This document shows positions 1 through 5,540 of a stretch of DNA of 6,706 nt, in pieces. How positions within the stretch are numbered: position 1 is the first letter of the stretch; each line of letters begins with the position of its first letter. The position numbers and the translations under genes are program-made. The DNA lies in NCBI GenBank assembly GCA_012965065.1, contig DTSX01000105.1, positions 1 through 6,706 of the forward strand, read 5' to 3'. Under the pieces are notes generated by a model. It ran no database searches. It saw only the letters and a program-made list of their open reading frames with translations, and had not been told where the DNA came from. Origin of the DNA: Gammaproteobacteria bacterium (lineage in GTDB: Bacteria; Pseudomonadota; Gammaproteobacteria; Steroidobacterales; UBA11654).

Positions 1-2
1 AC

Positions 3-116
3 CTATATGGACACCAAACTCTGCATGGTCTTGAATTCACTAATGAATACGCGGGTTCGACTGCTGCCGGGTGCGCCAGCCTCTCCAACAGATTACACAA
101 ATCTTTTATTTTATAA
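3..116 (+). CDS. C-terminal fragment of an unidentified protein (5' end outside window)
   Basis: The third forward frame is open from the window edge to a TAA at 114-116, giving 37 codons. The peptide ends ...GLEFTNEYAGSTAAGC followed by ASLSNRLHKSFIL. Codons beginning with G are frequent (Gly, Ala and Glu), as in real coding sequence, and the composition looks more protein-like than the other two frames. Frame 1 is also open, up to a TAA at 169-171, but looks less natural. I do not recognise the family, and too little is present to assign a function. The gene converges on the PPOX gene, leaving about 70 bp between the two stops. An alternative reading of this stretch as a tmRNA or tRNA 3' end was considered and rejected because its stems do not pair well. 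Confidence is moderate that it is coding and low for anything further. Confidence 0.45.
   Translation, partial: LYGHQTLHGLEFTNEYAGSTAAGCASLSNRLHKSFIL
90..104 (+). terminator. Weak hairpin plus T-rich tail at the end of the left-edge gene
   Basis: AGATT (90-94) pairs with AATCT (100-104) across an ACACA loop, followed by the T-rich TTTATTTTAT. A second arm, AATCTG (116-121), can compete for CAGATT (89-94). The stem is short and AT-rich and overlaps the last codons of the left-edge frame, so this is only a possible weak terminator. Confidence 0.2.
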
Positions 117-185
117 ATCTGATAATTATGCCAATTTTACGTCATTGATTTTTAAAAAAAGACACATCTAATATGATTTTGTAAT

Positions 186-755
186 TTATTCATTTTTATG
201 AACCTCTTCCCAAGTTGGTCCTCCAGTATTTTCAAACCAATAGTTTTTTGCCCAGCCTACACCTTGCCAGCTTTTTAATTTTTCTGGATGTAATCTGAAT
301 AACCAGCGAGGCTGATTTAATGTAGGTTCCAAGTAAGTAGGTCCGTCTGGTCCAAGATAGCGCACTGCCATTTTTTCACCTATTTCTACCCATTTCCCTT
401 CAACTACGCTTTCTTCAACTAGTTCAGCAACTCCTTCACACAAAATTTTTTCCATAGTCTGGTCATCGTCAATTACCCAACTGCAACGGGGATCATTTTT
501 TAAGTATTCAGCCCATTTTGAACGGCCTCTTGGAATTACCCAGTAACACCCGTTGACACAGTCGCAACCAGATCCTTTTTCGCAGTTACTCTTTTTTTCC
601 CACTGATGCCAGCATGGCACGACGAATGGAGCACCATTGGGTTTCAAGCACGCTAACCTAAGTGTATAGCCCTTATGTAGAAAAATTTCCATTTCTTCAT
701 TGCTCATCTTACCTACAGGTTTCTTATGTTCATCATTAGCGTATTTTTCTTTCAT
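186..755 (-). CDS. Pyridoxamine 5'-phosphate oxidase-fold (FMN-binding-type) protein with a Cys-rich insertion
   Basis: This 189-residue protein resembles the PPOX-like split-barrel flavoprotein superfamily, whose members bind FMN or F420 and act as small cytosolic oxidoreductases. What supports this: the strand LRLACLKPNGAPFVVPCWHQW (residues about 32-52), matching the family's 'G.P.vvPvw' strand; then IPRGRSKWAEYLKNDPRCSWVIDDD (about 74-98), matching 'sRK...l..nPrvsl.vd'; then CEGVAELVEE (about 106-115), the usual 'v.G.Aelv.d' strand. The C-terminal part is rich in Trp and Pro. An unusual loop at residues 58-70 has the spacing C-x5-C-x-C-x3-C. C36, C48, C91 and C106 make eight cysteines in all. 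The start is well supported: AAGGAGT sits 5 nt upstream of the ATG on the minus strand. It is transcribed away from the sugar-binding protein gene. The fold assignment is fairly firm, but cofactor and substrate are unknown. Confidence 0.75.
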   Translation of the reverse strand: MKEKYANDEHKKPVGKMSNEEMEIFLHKGYTLRLACLKPNGAPFVVPCWHQWEKKSNCEKGSGCDCVNGCYWVIPRGRSKWAEYLKNDPRCSWVIDDDQTMEKILCEGVAELVEESVVEGKWVEIGEKMAVRYLGPDGPTYLEPTLNQPRWLFRLHPEKLKSWQGVGWAKNYWFENTGGPTWEEVHKNE

Positions 756-760
756 AAATC

Positions 761-767
761 ACTCCTT
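761..767 (-). promoter_or_regulatory. Strong Shine-Dalgarno site of the PPOX gene
   Basis: Read on the minus strand, AAGGAGT is followed by a 5-nt spacer (GATTT) and ATG at 755-753. This fixes the start of the PPOX-family protein. It contrasts with the other minus-strand genes, which have no such site. Confidence 0.75.
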
Positions 768-788
768 AAACTTTAATTTATTTTGCTA

Positions 789-812
789 TATTTGTAACTA
801 ATAATACAAATA
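789..812. promoter_or_regulatory. Palindrome 1, TATTTGTA-N8-TACAAATA, candidate operator
   Basis: Two perfect 8-bp arms (789-796 and 805-812) flank an 8-bp spacer between the divergent PPOX and binding-protein genes, about 34-57 bp upstream of the PPOX start codon. The half-site ATTTGT recurs as a tighter palindrome at 844-856. Use as a transcription-factor site is inferred from symmetry and position. No regulator gene lies in the window to pair with it. Confidence 0.4.
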
Positions 813-843
813 ATAAAATAAATCCATCTCAATGAAGACTCTG

Positions 844-856
844 ACAAATTATTTGT
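844..856. promoter_or_regulatory. Palindrome 2, ACAAAT-T-ATTTGT, candidate operator beside the -35 box
   Basis: A perfect 6-bp inverted repeat around a single central T ends 1 bp before the TTGACA box at 858-863. It has the same half-site as the palindrome at 789-812, with the arms in the opposite orientation and the centres about 50 bp apart. A protein bound here would touch the RNA polymerase -35 contact or sit where a class II activator sits. Its role is inferred. Confidence 0.4.
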
Positions 857-857
857 A

Positions 858-885
858 TTGACAATTAATTTTTTTAATATATTAT
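858..885 (+). promoter_or_regulatory. Sigma-70-type promoter of the binding-protein gene
   Basis: A perfect -35 hexamer, TTGACA (858-863), is followed by 16 bp and TATTAT (880-885, 5 of 6 matches to TATAAT). The expected transcript start is near 892, giving a leader of about 50 nt before the ATG at 941. It is the best promoter match I see in the window and reads into the binding protein and possibly the hydrolase gene downstream. Confidence 0.6.
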
Positions 886-894
886 ACACGCTAT

Positions 895-910
895 TGCAAT
901 AATGCAATAA
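895..910. repeat. Tandem direct repeat TGCAATAA x2 at the transcript start
   Basis: TGCAATAA at 895-902 is repeated exactly at 903-910. The first copy also lies within ATTGCAAT (893-900), a perfect palindrome. The pair lies just downstream of the predicted -10 box, where a bound repressor would block initiation. It could equally be chance in AT-rich DNA. Confidence 0.4.
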
Positions 911-929
911 TTAATCTTTAAATAAACTA

Positions 930-935
930 GAGGAG
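930..935 (+). promoter_or_regulatory. Shine-Dalgarno site of the binding-protein gene
   Basis: GAGGAG at 930-935, followed by TTTTT, lies 5 nt before the ATG at 941. Good spacing and match support this start codon and fit the high expression typical of periplasmic binding proteins. Confidence 0.7.
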
Positions 936-940
936 TTTTT

Positions 941-2077
941 ATGAATATTCAATATAAATTAAAATCCACTTTGCAAGTATATCTAGCTTTAATGATACTA
1001 ACTATTGGATTCACAGCTCAGGGAGCAGAAGAATTTACTCAGGAGGAAATTAATTCATCACCTTATCTACAAAGTGTTCTAAAACGTAAAGGAGAACAAT
1101 ATGACACATCCAAATTTCGTAAACCAGGTCCTTACAGAATTGCTATTGCGGCGCAAGGAACTAGCAATTCTTGGTCAGCACTCTTTGATGAACATGCCAA
1201 CTGGTATACTGAGGAATTAGGAAAAGAAGTTATAAGTGAACTTTTGTATGCAGACGCACAAGCTTCTGCAGATAAGCAGGTTCCACAGGTCGAAGACCTG
1301 CTCGCACAGGAACCTGATGCATTGATACTTGTACCAATGGGTGCAGCAGCTCTATCCGCTCCAGTTGAACGTGCAATGGCTCAAGGTGTTCCAGTCATCC
1401 TTTGTGCTAGTGCCGTAGAAACTGATAATTTTGTAACAGAAGTAGGCACTAATCTTTATGCAAGTGGTGCTGGACTGGCAAATTATATGGTTCAAAAGCT
1501 TGGTGGAAATGGGAAAGTCCTAATGATGACTGGGATTCCTGGGACAAGCACATCAGACGTAATGGAGGCCGGAGGAAAGGCAGTTTTTAAAAAGTATCCT
1601 GGAATCGAAGTGATTGCCGAGCAACCAGGAAACTGGTCAACGGCTGAGGCGAAACGTATCATGGAGACTTGGTTAGTCAAGTACGGTGACAGTATTGACG
1701 CCATTTGGTCTGGAGGTGCTCAAATGTCTCAGGGAATTGTAAGTGCATATCTAGACAAGGGTATGAAAATCCCTCCAATTGGTGGTGGCGAATTCGCAAC
1801 TGGTTTTTTGAGACAGGCTATTGAAAATGATCTAGATTATGGAGCTTGGCAGTATCCTAATGCTATGGTGGTCCTCTGTATGGATGCGGCCGTAAATATT
1901 TTACGTGGTCGACTAGTTCCTCGATTTATCGATTTTGTCGATCACATTCCAGATACCGGAACTTTTTCCGATTTAGAAGGACGTAAATATTTTAACAAGG
2001 AATGGAGTGACGATGTATTTGGCCCCATTCTATTTCCAAAAGAAAGGCTCAAGAAACTCGGTTATTTGAGAAAATAA
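941..2077 (+). CDS. Periplasmic sugar-binding protein of a CUT2-type ABC importer (RbsB-like superfamily)
   Basis: This 378-residue type 1 periplasmic-binding-fold protein captures a sugar or sugar-like ligand for import. Residues 1-28 form a signal peptide: basic N-terminus (K6, K8), hydrophobic core about 13-25, and likely cleavage after AQG (26-28). A helical spacer of about 35 residues precedes the core. The core starts with YRIAIAAQGTSNSW (65-78), the family's first beta strand and ligand loop. It continues with YADAQASADKQVPQVEDLL (103-121) and PDALILVP then GVPVI (125-153), the classic first lobe. GKVLMMTG (191-198) opens the second lobe, followed by NWSTAEA (231-237) and DAIWSGG (253-259). 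Trp78, Trp232, Trp256 and Trp303 could line an aromatic sugar pocket. At 378 residues it is longer than RbsB (about 296), because of the N-terminal spacer and about 50 extra C-terminal residues. The other transporter genes lie on the opposite strand downstream. The family is clear; the ligand is unknown. Confidence 0.9.
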   Translation: MNIQYKLKSTLQVYLALMILTIGFTAQGAEEFTQEEINSSPYLQSVLKRKGEQYDTSKFRKPGPYRIAIAAQGTSNSWSALFDEHANWYTEELGKEVISELLYADAQASADKQVPQVEDLLAQEPDALILVPMGAAALSAPVERAMAQGVPVILCASAVETDNFVTEVGTNLYASGAGLANYMVQKLGGNGKVLMMTGIPGTSTSDVMEAGGKAVFKKYPGIEVIAEQPGNWSTAEAKRIMETWLVKYGDSIDAIWSGGAQMSQGIVSAYLDKGMKIPPIGGGEFATGFLRQAIENDLDYGAWQYPNAMVVLCMDAAVNILRGRLVPRFIDFVDHIPDTGTFSDLEGRKYFNKEWSDDVFGPILFPKERLKKLGYLRK

Positions 2078-2088
2078 ACCAATCATAC

Positions 2089-2102
2089 TTATCCTTAGAT
2101 AA
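2089..2102. repeat. Small inverted repeat TTATC-CTTA-GATAA after the binding-protein gene
   Basis: A 5-bp AT-rich stem with a 4-nt loop lies 11 bp past the stop codon in the gap before the hydrolase gene. It lacks a clear T-run, so it is not a convincing terminator. It could be a weak 3'-end stabilising or processing hairpin that favours the binding-protein message. A near copy of its right half lies at 6557-6570 upstream of the leftward transporter genes. Confidence 0.25.
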
Positions 2103-2198
2103 CTTTATCAGTGAAACAAGATTGTTCGAGTAATGCTAAATTTTGAGGCAGGGTAGTTATAACATATTTAATCAATACCGAAAAGTATTTAAAAAAAT

Positions 2199-2945
2199 AT
2201 GAAGCTAACTAGCGACGTTTATGTTGTGGGTGGTGGATACTACGGATTCAACATATCTGGAAGACTAGATTGTCATGTTTATGTAATTAACAGTGGAACA
2301 GAGCTTGCGATCGTCGACCCCGGTTGTGGAATAGATCGTGATTTTAAAGCAATACTTGCCAACATCCGAGATGACGGTCTAGATCCAAAAAGAATTCGAA
2401 AGATCCTCGTCACCCATTACCATTGTGACCATATTGGCGCAGCAGCAGAAGCCCGGGGATGTCTTGATGCAGAAATGTATGCCTCAAAAATTGTGGCACC
2501 CAATATAAGAGAGGGAGACGAGAAAGCCGCTTCACTGGATGTAGGCAAAGCAGTAGGTTTCTACCCTCAAGATTTTGATCTTAAACCCTGCGAAGTTGAT
2601 GTTGAATTGTCAGAGGGAGATTTGGTCAGAATTGGAAACATGACAATGGAAATATTTGAAACTCCAGGTCATTGTGAAGGGCACCTTAGTTTTCTTCTGA
2701 GTGGCGGAGAGAGGAAATACCTCTTCGGTGGAGACATGGTCTTCTGGGGAGGACGAATACTACTGCAAAACATTCATGACTGCAAAATCAATGATTATGC
2801 CGAATCTATTTTCAAGATTGAAAAAAAAGATTTTGATGCCTTGCTTCCAGGTCATTTACAGATATCCTTGTCTGACGGGAAAAGTCATGTACAGAAAGCA
2901 GGAGATGCTTTCCGAAAACTTGGGGTTCCCCAAAATTTATTATAG
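2199..2945 (+). CDS. Metallo-beta-lactamase-fold hydrolase
   Basis: This 248-residue cytosolic MBL-fold enzyme (no signal peptide) has all the expected metal ligands for a two-metal centre. The motif THYHCDHIG gives H73, H75, D77 and H78. ETPGHCEGH gives H158, FGGDM gives D179 and LLPGH gives H219. This set matches the glyoxalase II/lactonase-type families, which hydrolyse esters, thioesters or lactones. The N-terminal strand region (GGGYYGFNISGR, then VYVINSG and AIVDPG, about 11-42) is the usual opening of the fold, so the ATG at 2199 is likely right despite having no recognisable Shine-Dalgarno. It follows the binding-protein gene by 121 bp in the same direction, so co-transcription is plausible. 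A weak TTGAGG...TATTTA pair (2143-2170) could be a separate promoter. A role in opening a lactone or ester of the imported compound is inferred from context. The exact substrate cannot be given. Confidence 0.85.
   Translation: MKLTSDVYVVGGGYYGFNISGRLDCHVYVINSGTELAIVDPGCGIDRDFKAILANIRDDGLDPKRIRKILVTHYHCDHIGAAAEARGCLDAEMYASKIVAPNIREGDEKAASLDVGKAVGFYPQDFDLKPCEVDVELSEGDLVRIGNMTMEIFETPGHCEGHLSFLLSGGERKYLFGGDMVFWGGRILLQNIHDCKINDYAESIFKIEKKDFDALLPGHLQISLSDGKSHVQKAGDAFRKLGVPQNLL
2920..2933. terminator. GC-rich hairpin at the convergent gene ends (possible terminator)
   Basis: TTGGGG (2920-2925) and CCCCAA (2928-2933) are perfect inverted arms within the last codons of the MBL gene, followed on the plus strand by AATTTATTATAG. 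The two-base loop forces the innermost pair open, leaving about 5 bp. It is one of the few GC-rich stems near a gene end here and lies where the two convergent transcripts meet. The tail is not a clean T-run, so termination is uncertain. Confidence 0.3.
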
Positions 2946-2981
2946 AATTTAAAAACATTAGTGTACCGAATAACTTTCCCC

Positions 2982-3917
2982 CTAACGGTTCTCCATTTTA
3001 TAAAGCGAAACAGCGGCTACAAAAATAAGCCCCTTAATTAATCCGCTATAAAACTGGCTAACACCAAGTATAACTAACAGGTTGTCAGTAAATGTAAGTA
3101 ATAATACTCCTCCCAATACACCTATAACCGTGCCACGTCCCCCAAATAGGCTTGTACCTCCTATTACTACTGCGATGATTACGTTTAGTTCTAGTCCATT
3201 TCCAATCACCGGGTCTCCCACTCCCATCCTCATCAGCCAAAGTAATCCGGTAGCAGCAGCTAGGACGCTGCAAAGTGAATAAACACCATACCTTACTCTC
3301 TTGACTGAAATGCCTGACAACTGTGCCACAGACAGATTTCCTCCAATGGCATAAATATGTTTCCCAAATATTGTCTTGTTTAGTAGGAACATCATCATGA
3401 GGATAAGTATAATAAAGAAAAAAATAATGACGTAGATTCCAGCAATTTTCTCGCTGTAAAGCATTAGAAAATCCCTACTTGCCCTACCGATAGGTTTGGT
3501 AGTGATTGATAGAGAAATACCCTTAAGAATGAAGAGTGAAGCAAATGTAACTACAAAGGGAGACATGTTTAATTCATTGATCAAGAATGCGTGTATCAAT
3601 CCAACCGAAAGCCCCAATCCCAACGTCAAACTAACAGCCATCCATACATTATCAGGGTCACCATCCATTAGAATCGCAGAAACCAGTACACATAGTTTTA
3701 CTAAAGAACCAACGGAAAGATCAATGCCTGCAATCAAGATGACCATCATTTCTCCTAAGGCTGCCGTACCAAGATAAGCTGCCTGACGCATAACGTTAGT
3801 CAGGTTTCGAAGGGTTAGGAAATGTTCAGAATTGAAAGCACCAATTACTACTAGCACTAAAATTAATGCATAAACAATAAGAATTATAGCGTGCTTTTGA
3901 AAAAACGATCGTTTCAT
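2982..3917 (-). CDS. CUT2 sugar ABC importer permease, subunit 1 (RbsC-like)
   Basis: This 311-residue inner-membrane permease of the ribose/xylose type (BPD_transp_2 superfamily) forms half of the sugar channel. The family pattern is complete: a first membrane helix at about 10-28, then MMVILIAGIDLSVGSL (57-72) with the hallmark GIDLSVG (64-70). Further hydrophobic helices lie at about 92-114, 120-137 and 159-179. FGKHIYAIGGN (184-194) and AQLSGI (198-203) form the cytoplasmic coupling segment that contacts the ATPase. VIGGTSLFGGRGT (251-263) and the final helices end with LYKMENR. It differs from the usual 'GGNPEAARLSGI' in reading GGNLSVAQLSGI. It is the last gene of the leftward set, 49 bp after the ATPase stop, and no strong Shine-Dalgarno precedes its ATG. 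With the 323-residue permease upstream it probably forms a heterodimer. Confidence 0.88.
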   Translation of the reverse strand: MKRSFFQKHAIILIVYALILVLVVIGAFNSEHFLTLRNLTNVMRQAAYLGTAALGEMMVILIAGIDLSVGSLVKLCVLVSAILMDGDPDNVWMAVSLTLGLGLSVGLIHAFLINELNMSPFVVTFASLFILKGISLSITTKPIGRASRDFLMLYSEKIAGIYVIIFFFIILILMMMFLLNKTIFGKHIYAIGGNLSVAQLSGISVKRVRYGVYSLCSVLAAATGLLWLMRMGVGDPVIGNGLELNVIIAVVIGGTSLFGGRGTVIGVLGGVLLLTFTDNLLVILGVSQFYSGLIKGLIFVAAVSLYKMENR

Positions 3918-3966
3918 ACTTTCTTTTGAGTTTTATAATTTTTAAAGCAACACTTTTTTAAATTTT

Positions 3967-5484
3967 TTATGGCACAGACTGTTGTGTATTGGTTGTTGCG
4001 AATTCAATGATCATCTCCTCGTTGGTTTCATTAGGAGTCAACTCAGCTACAATCTTTCCCTCCCTCATTACCAGGATCCGATCACTTAGACCTAAGATCT
4101 CAGGTAATTCAGAAGAAATCATCAATATGGCAATACCATCCTTATTTAATTGTCTGATCAACTGGTATATTTCGAACTTTGCCCCAACATCAACACCCCG
4201 GGTTGGTTCATCCATTATGATGACTTCTGGAATGGTCTGGAGCGATTTAGAAAGTACCACTTTCTGCTGATTCCCCCCACTGAGATATTGTACCTCTTGG
4301 TTGCCTGATGTCATGTCAATAGAATGTATTTGCCGTTCCCGCTCAACAATTTCATTTTCCTTTTTCTTGTCAGTGAAACCCCAGCGAGAAATCTTACTGA
4401 GAATCGGGAGTGTAATATTATTTAGTATAGAAAGTTTTGTAAAAAGGCCGTGATTTTTTCTGTCTTCAGGAACAAGTGAGATCTTACTCCTTATCGCATC
4501 AGCAGGATTTTTGAAAACCACGTCTTGTCCTTTGATTTTTATGGTGCCAGAAGTCAAAGGGTCTGCACCAAAAATCGCGCGTGCCAACTCCGTCCGTCCT
4601 GACCCCACCATCCCTGCCACCCCTAAAATCTCTCCTTCTCTTAGGTTAAAGCTGACCTGATTAAGTATGGTCTTGGTTGAAATCTCCTCAACCTGGAGTA
4701 CAGGATTTCCAAGTTGATTGAATGACACCGGAAAAACTTCCTCTAAAGTCCTGCCTACCATCATCTTGACAAGCTCTCCGCGGCTCAAATCTTTAATCGG
4801 CTTAGTGCCCACCAATTGCCCGTCCTTCAGGATTGTTACTTCATTTGCGATTCGGAATACCTCTTCAAGACGATGGGAGATATATATGATTGTAACGCCA
4901 CGTTTCTTTAGGGATTCGATGATAAGGAAAAGCTGGTCCAGTTCATGTCCAGCTAAGATTGCAGATGGTTCATCCATAATAATAAGGTCCGCATTTTTGG
5001 AGAGGGCTTTGGCAATTTCAACCATCTGTTGGTAAGCAACCGTCATTTCTCCCACTTCCATATCCATATCAACCTCAAAACCTAGCTGTTTTAACAGCTT
5101 TTTTGCCTCAATCTTAAGACGCTTTTTATCAACAATGCCAAAATATTTCCTAGGTTCGCGACCTAAAAAAATGTTCTCCGCTACCGTCATCTGGGAAACC
5201 AAAGCCAGTTCTTGGTAAATCACACTGATTCCACTGTTCAGAGCCTTTCGGGTTGAAAAGCTTTGATGCTTCTGTCCCTTGAAAATAATTTCACCACTGT
5301 CTGGTAATAACGCTCCCGCAAGAATTTTAATAAGGGTTGACTTGCCCGCACCATTTTCTCCTACCAGAGCATGTACGGTTCCCGGTCGACACTGAAATGA
5401 TACATCTCGAAGTGCATTAACTCCCCCAAATGATTTGAAGATGTTTCGCATCTCAAGAATGTAAGGGTTTTGTGATTCTCTCAT
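3967..5484 (-). CDS. CUT2 sugar ABC importer ATPase with two fused nucleotide-binding domains (RbsA/MglA-like)
   Basis: This 505-residue cytoplasmic ATPase energises sugar import, and its length is standard for the family. NBD1 has Walker A GENGAGKST (42-50), Q-loop YQE (90-92), signature region MTVAYQQMVEIAKAL (147-161), Walker B LIIMDEPSA (167-175) and H-loop ISHRLEE (202-208). NBD2 has a Walker A-like GMVGSGRTE (291-299) without the lysine, an intact signature LSGGNQQKV (401-409), Walker B VIIMDEPTRGVD (421-432) and ISSELPE (456-462) in place of the H-loop histidine. Lysine loss in NBD2 is normal for this family; the weakened NBD1 signature matches it. It sits between the two permease genes, 56 bp after permease 2 and 49 bp before permease 1. 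No clear Shine-Dalgarno precedes the ATG, and Met12 (MRNIFKSFGG) is a possible later start. Family certainty is high; substrate unknown. Confidence 0.92.
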   Translation of the reverse strand: MRESQNPYILEMRNIFKSFGGVNALRDVSFQCRPGTVHALVGENGAGKSTLIKILAGALLPDSGEIIFKGQKHQSFSTRKALNSGISVIYQELALVSQMTVAENIFLGREPRKYFGIVDKKRLKIEAKKLLKQLGFEVDMDMEVGEMTVAYQQMVEIAKALSKNADLIIMDEPSAILAGHELDQLFLIIESLKKRGVTIIYISHRLEEVFRIANEVTILKDGQLVGTKPIKDLSRGELVKMMVGRTLEEVFPVSFNQLGNPVLQVEEISTKTILNQVSFNLREGEILGVAGMVGSGRTELARAIFGADPLTSGTIKIKGQDVVFKNPADAIRSKISLVPEDRKNHGLFTKLSILNNITLPILSKISRWGFTDKKKENEIVERERQIHSIDMTSGNQEVQYLSGGNQQKVVLSKSLQTIPEVIIMDEPTRGVDVGAKFEIYQLIRQLNKDGIAILMISSELPEILGLSDRILVMREGKIVAELTPNETNEEMIIEFATTNTQQSVP

Positions 5485-5540
5485 GAAACTACAGAATTTA
5501 TTTAATAGTCATTAGGAGTTTTATTTGAAACTAGCAAAGT

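Noticed and set aside
45..78. Resemblance to a tmRNA or tRNA 3' end: ACGCGGGTTCGACT followed by a CCA at 76-78
   Set aside because: The T-stem (51-55 with 63-67) has a G-G mismatch next to the loop and a G-T pair, the discriminator base is G, and no matching 5' acceptor strand lies at the tRNA distance. A protein-like frame explains the stretch better. A covariance-model scan including sequence to the left would decide.
2701..2952. An 83-codon plus-strand frame overlapping the end of the MBL gene
   Set aside because: It overlaps codons carrying MBL ligands D179 and H219 in another frame and has no domain-like features.
2946..2981. Search for a bidirectional terminator in the convergent gap
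   Set aside because: The 36-bp gap has only a 3-4 bp stem candidate around TTA...TAA and no GC-rich stem. Only the hairpin inside the MBL gene end is worth listing.
3082..3777. Open frames on the plus strand opposite permease 1 (3082-3282, 3496-3777)
   Set aside because: They are antisense shadows of a strongly conserved permease, without ribosome sites or recognisable motifs. The same holds for plus-strand frames at 3989-4270, 4718-5035, 5950-6342 and 6358-6546, and for the minus-strand frame at 1492-1704.
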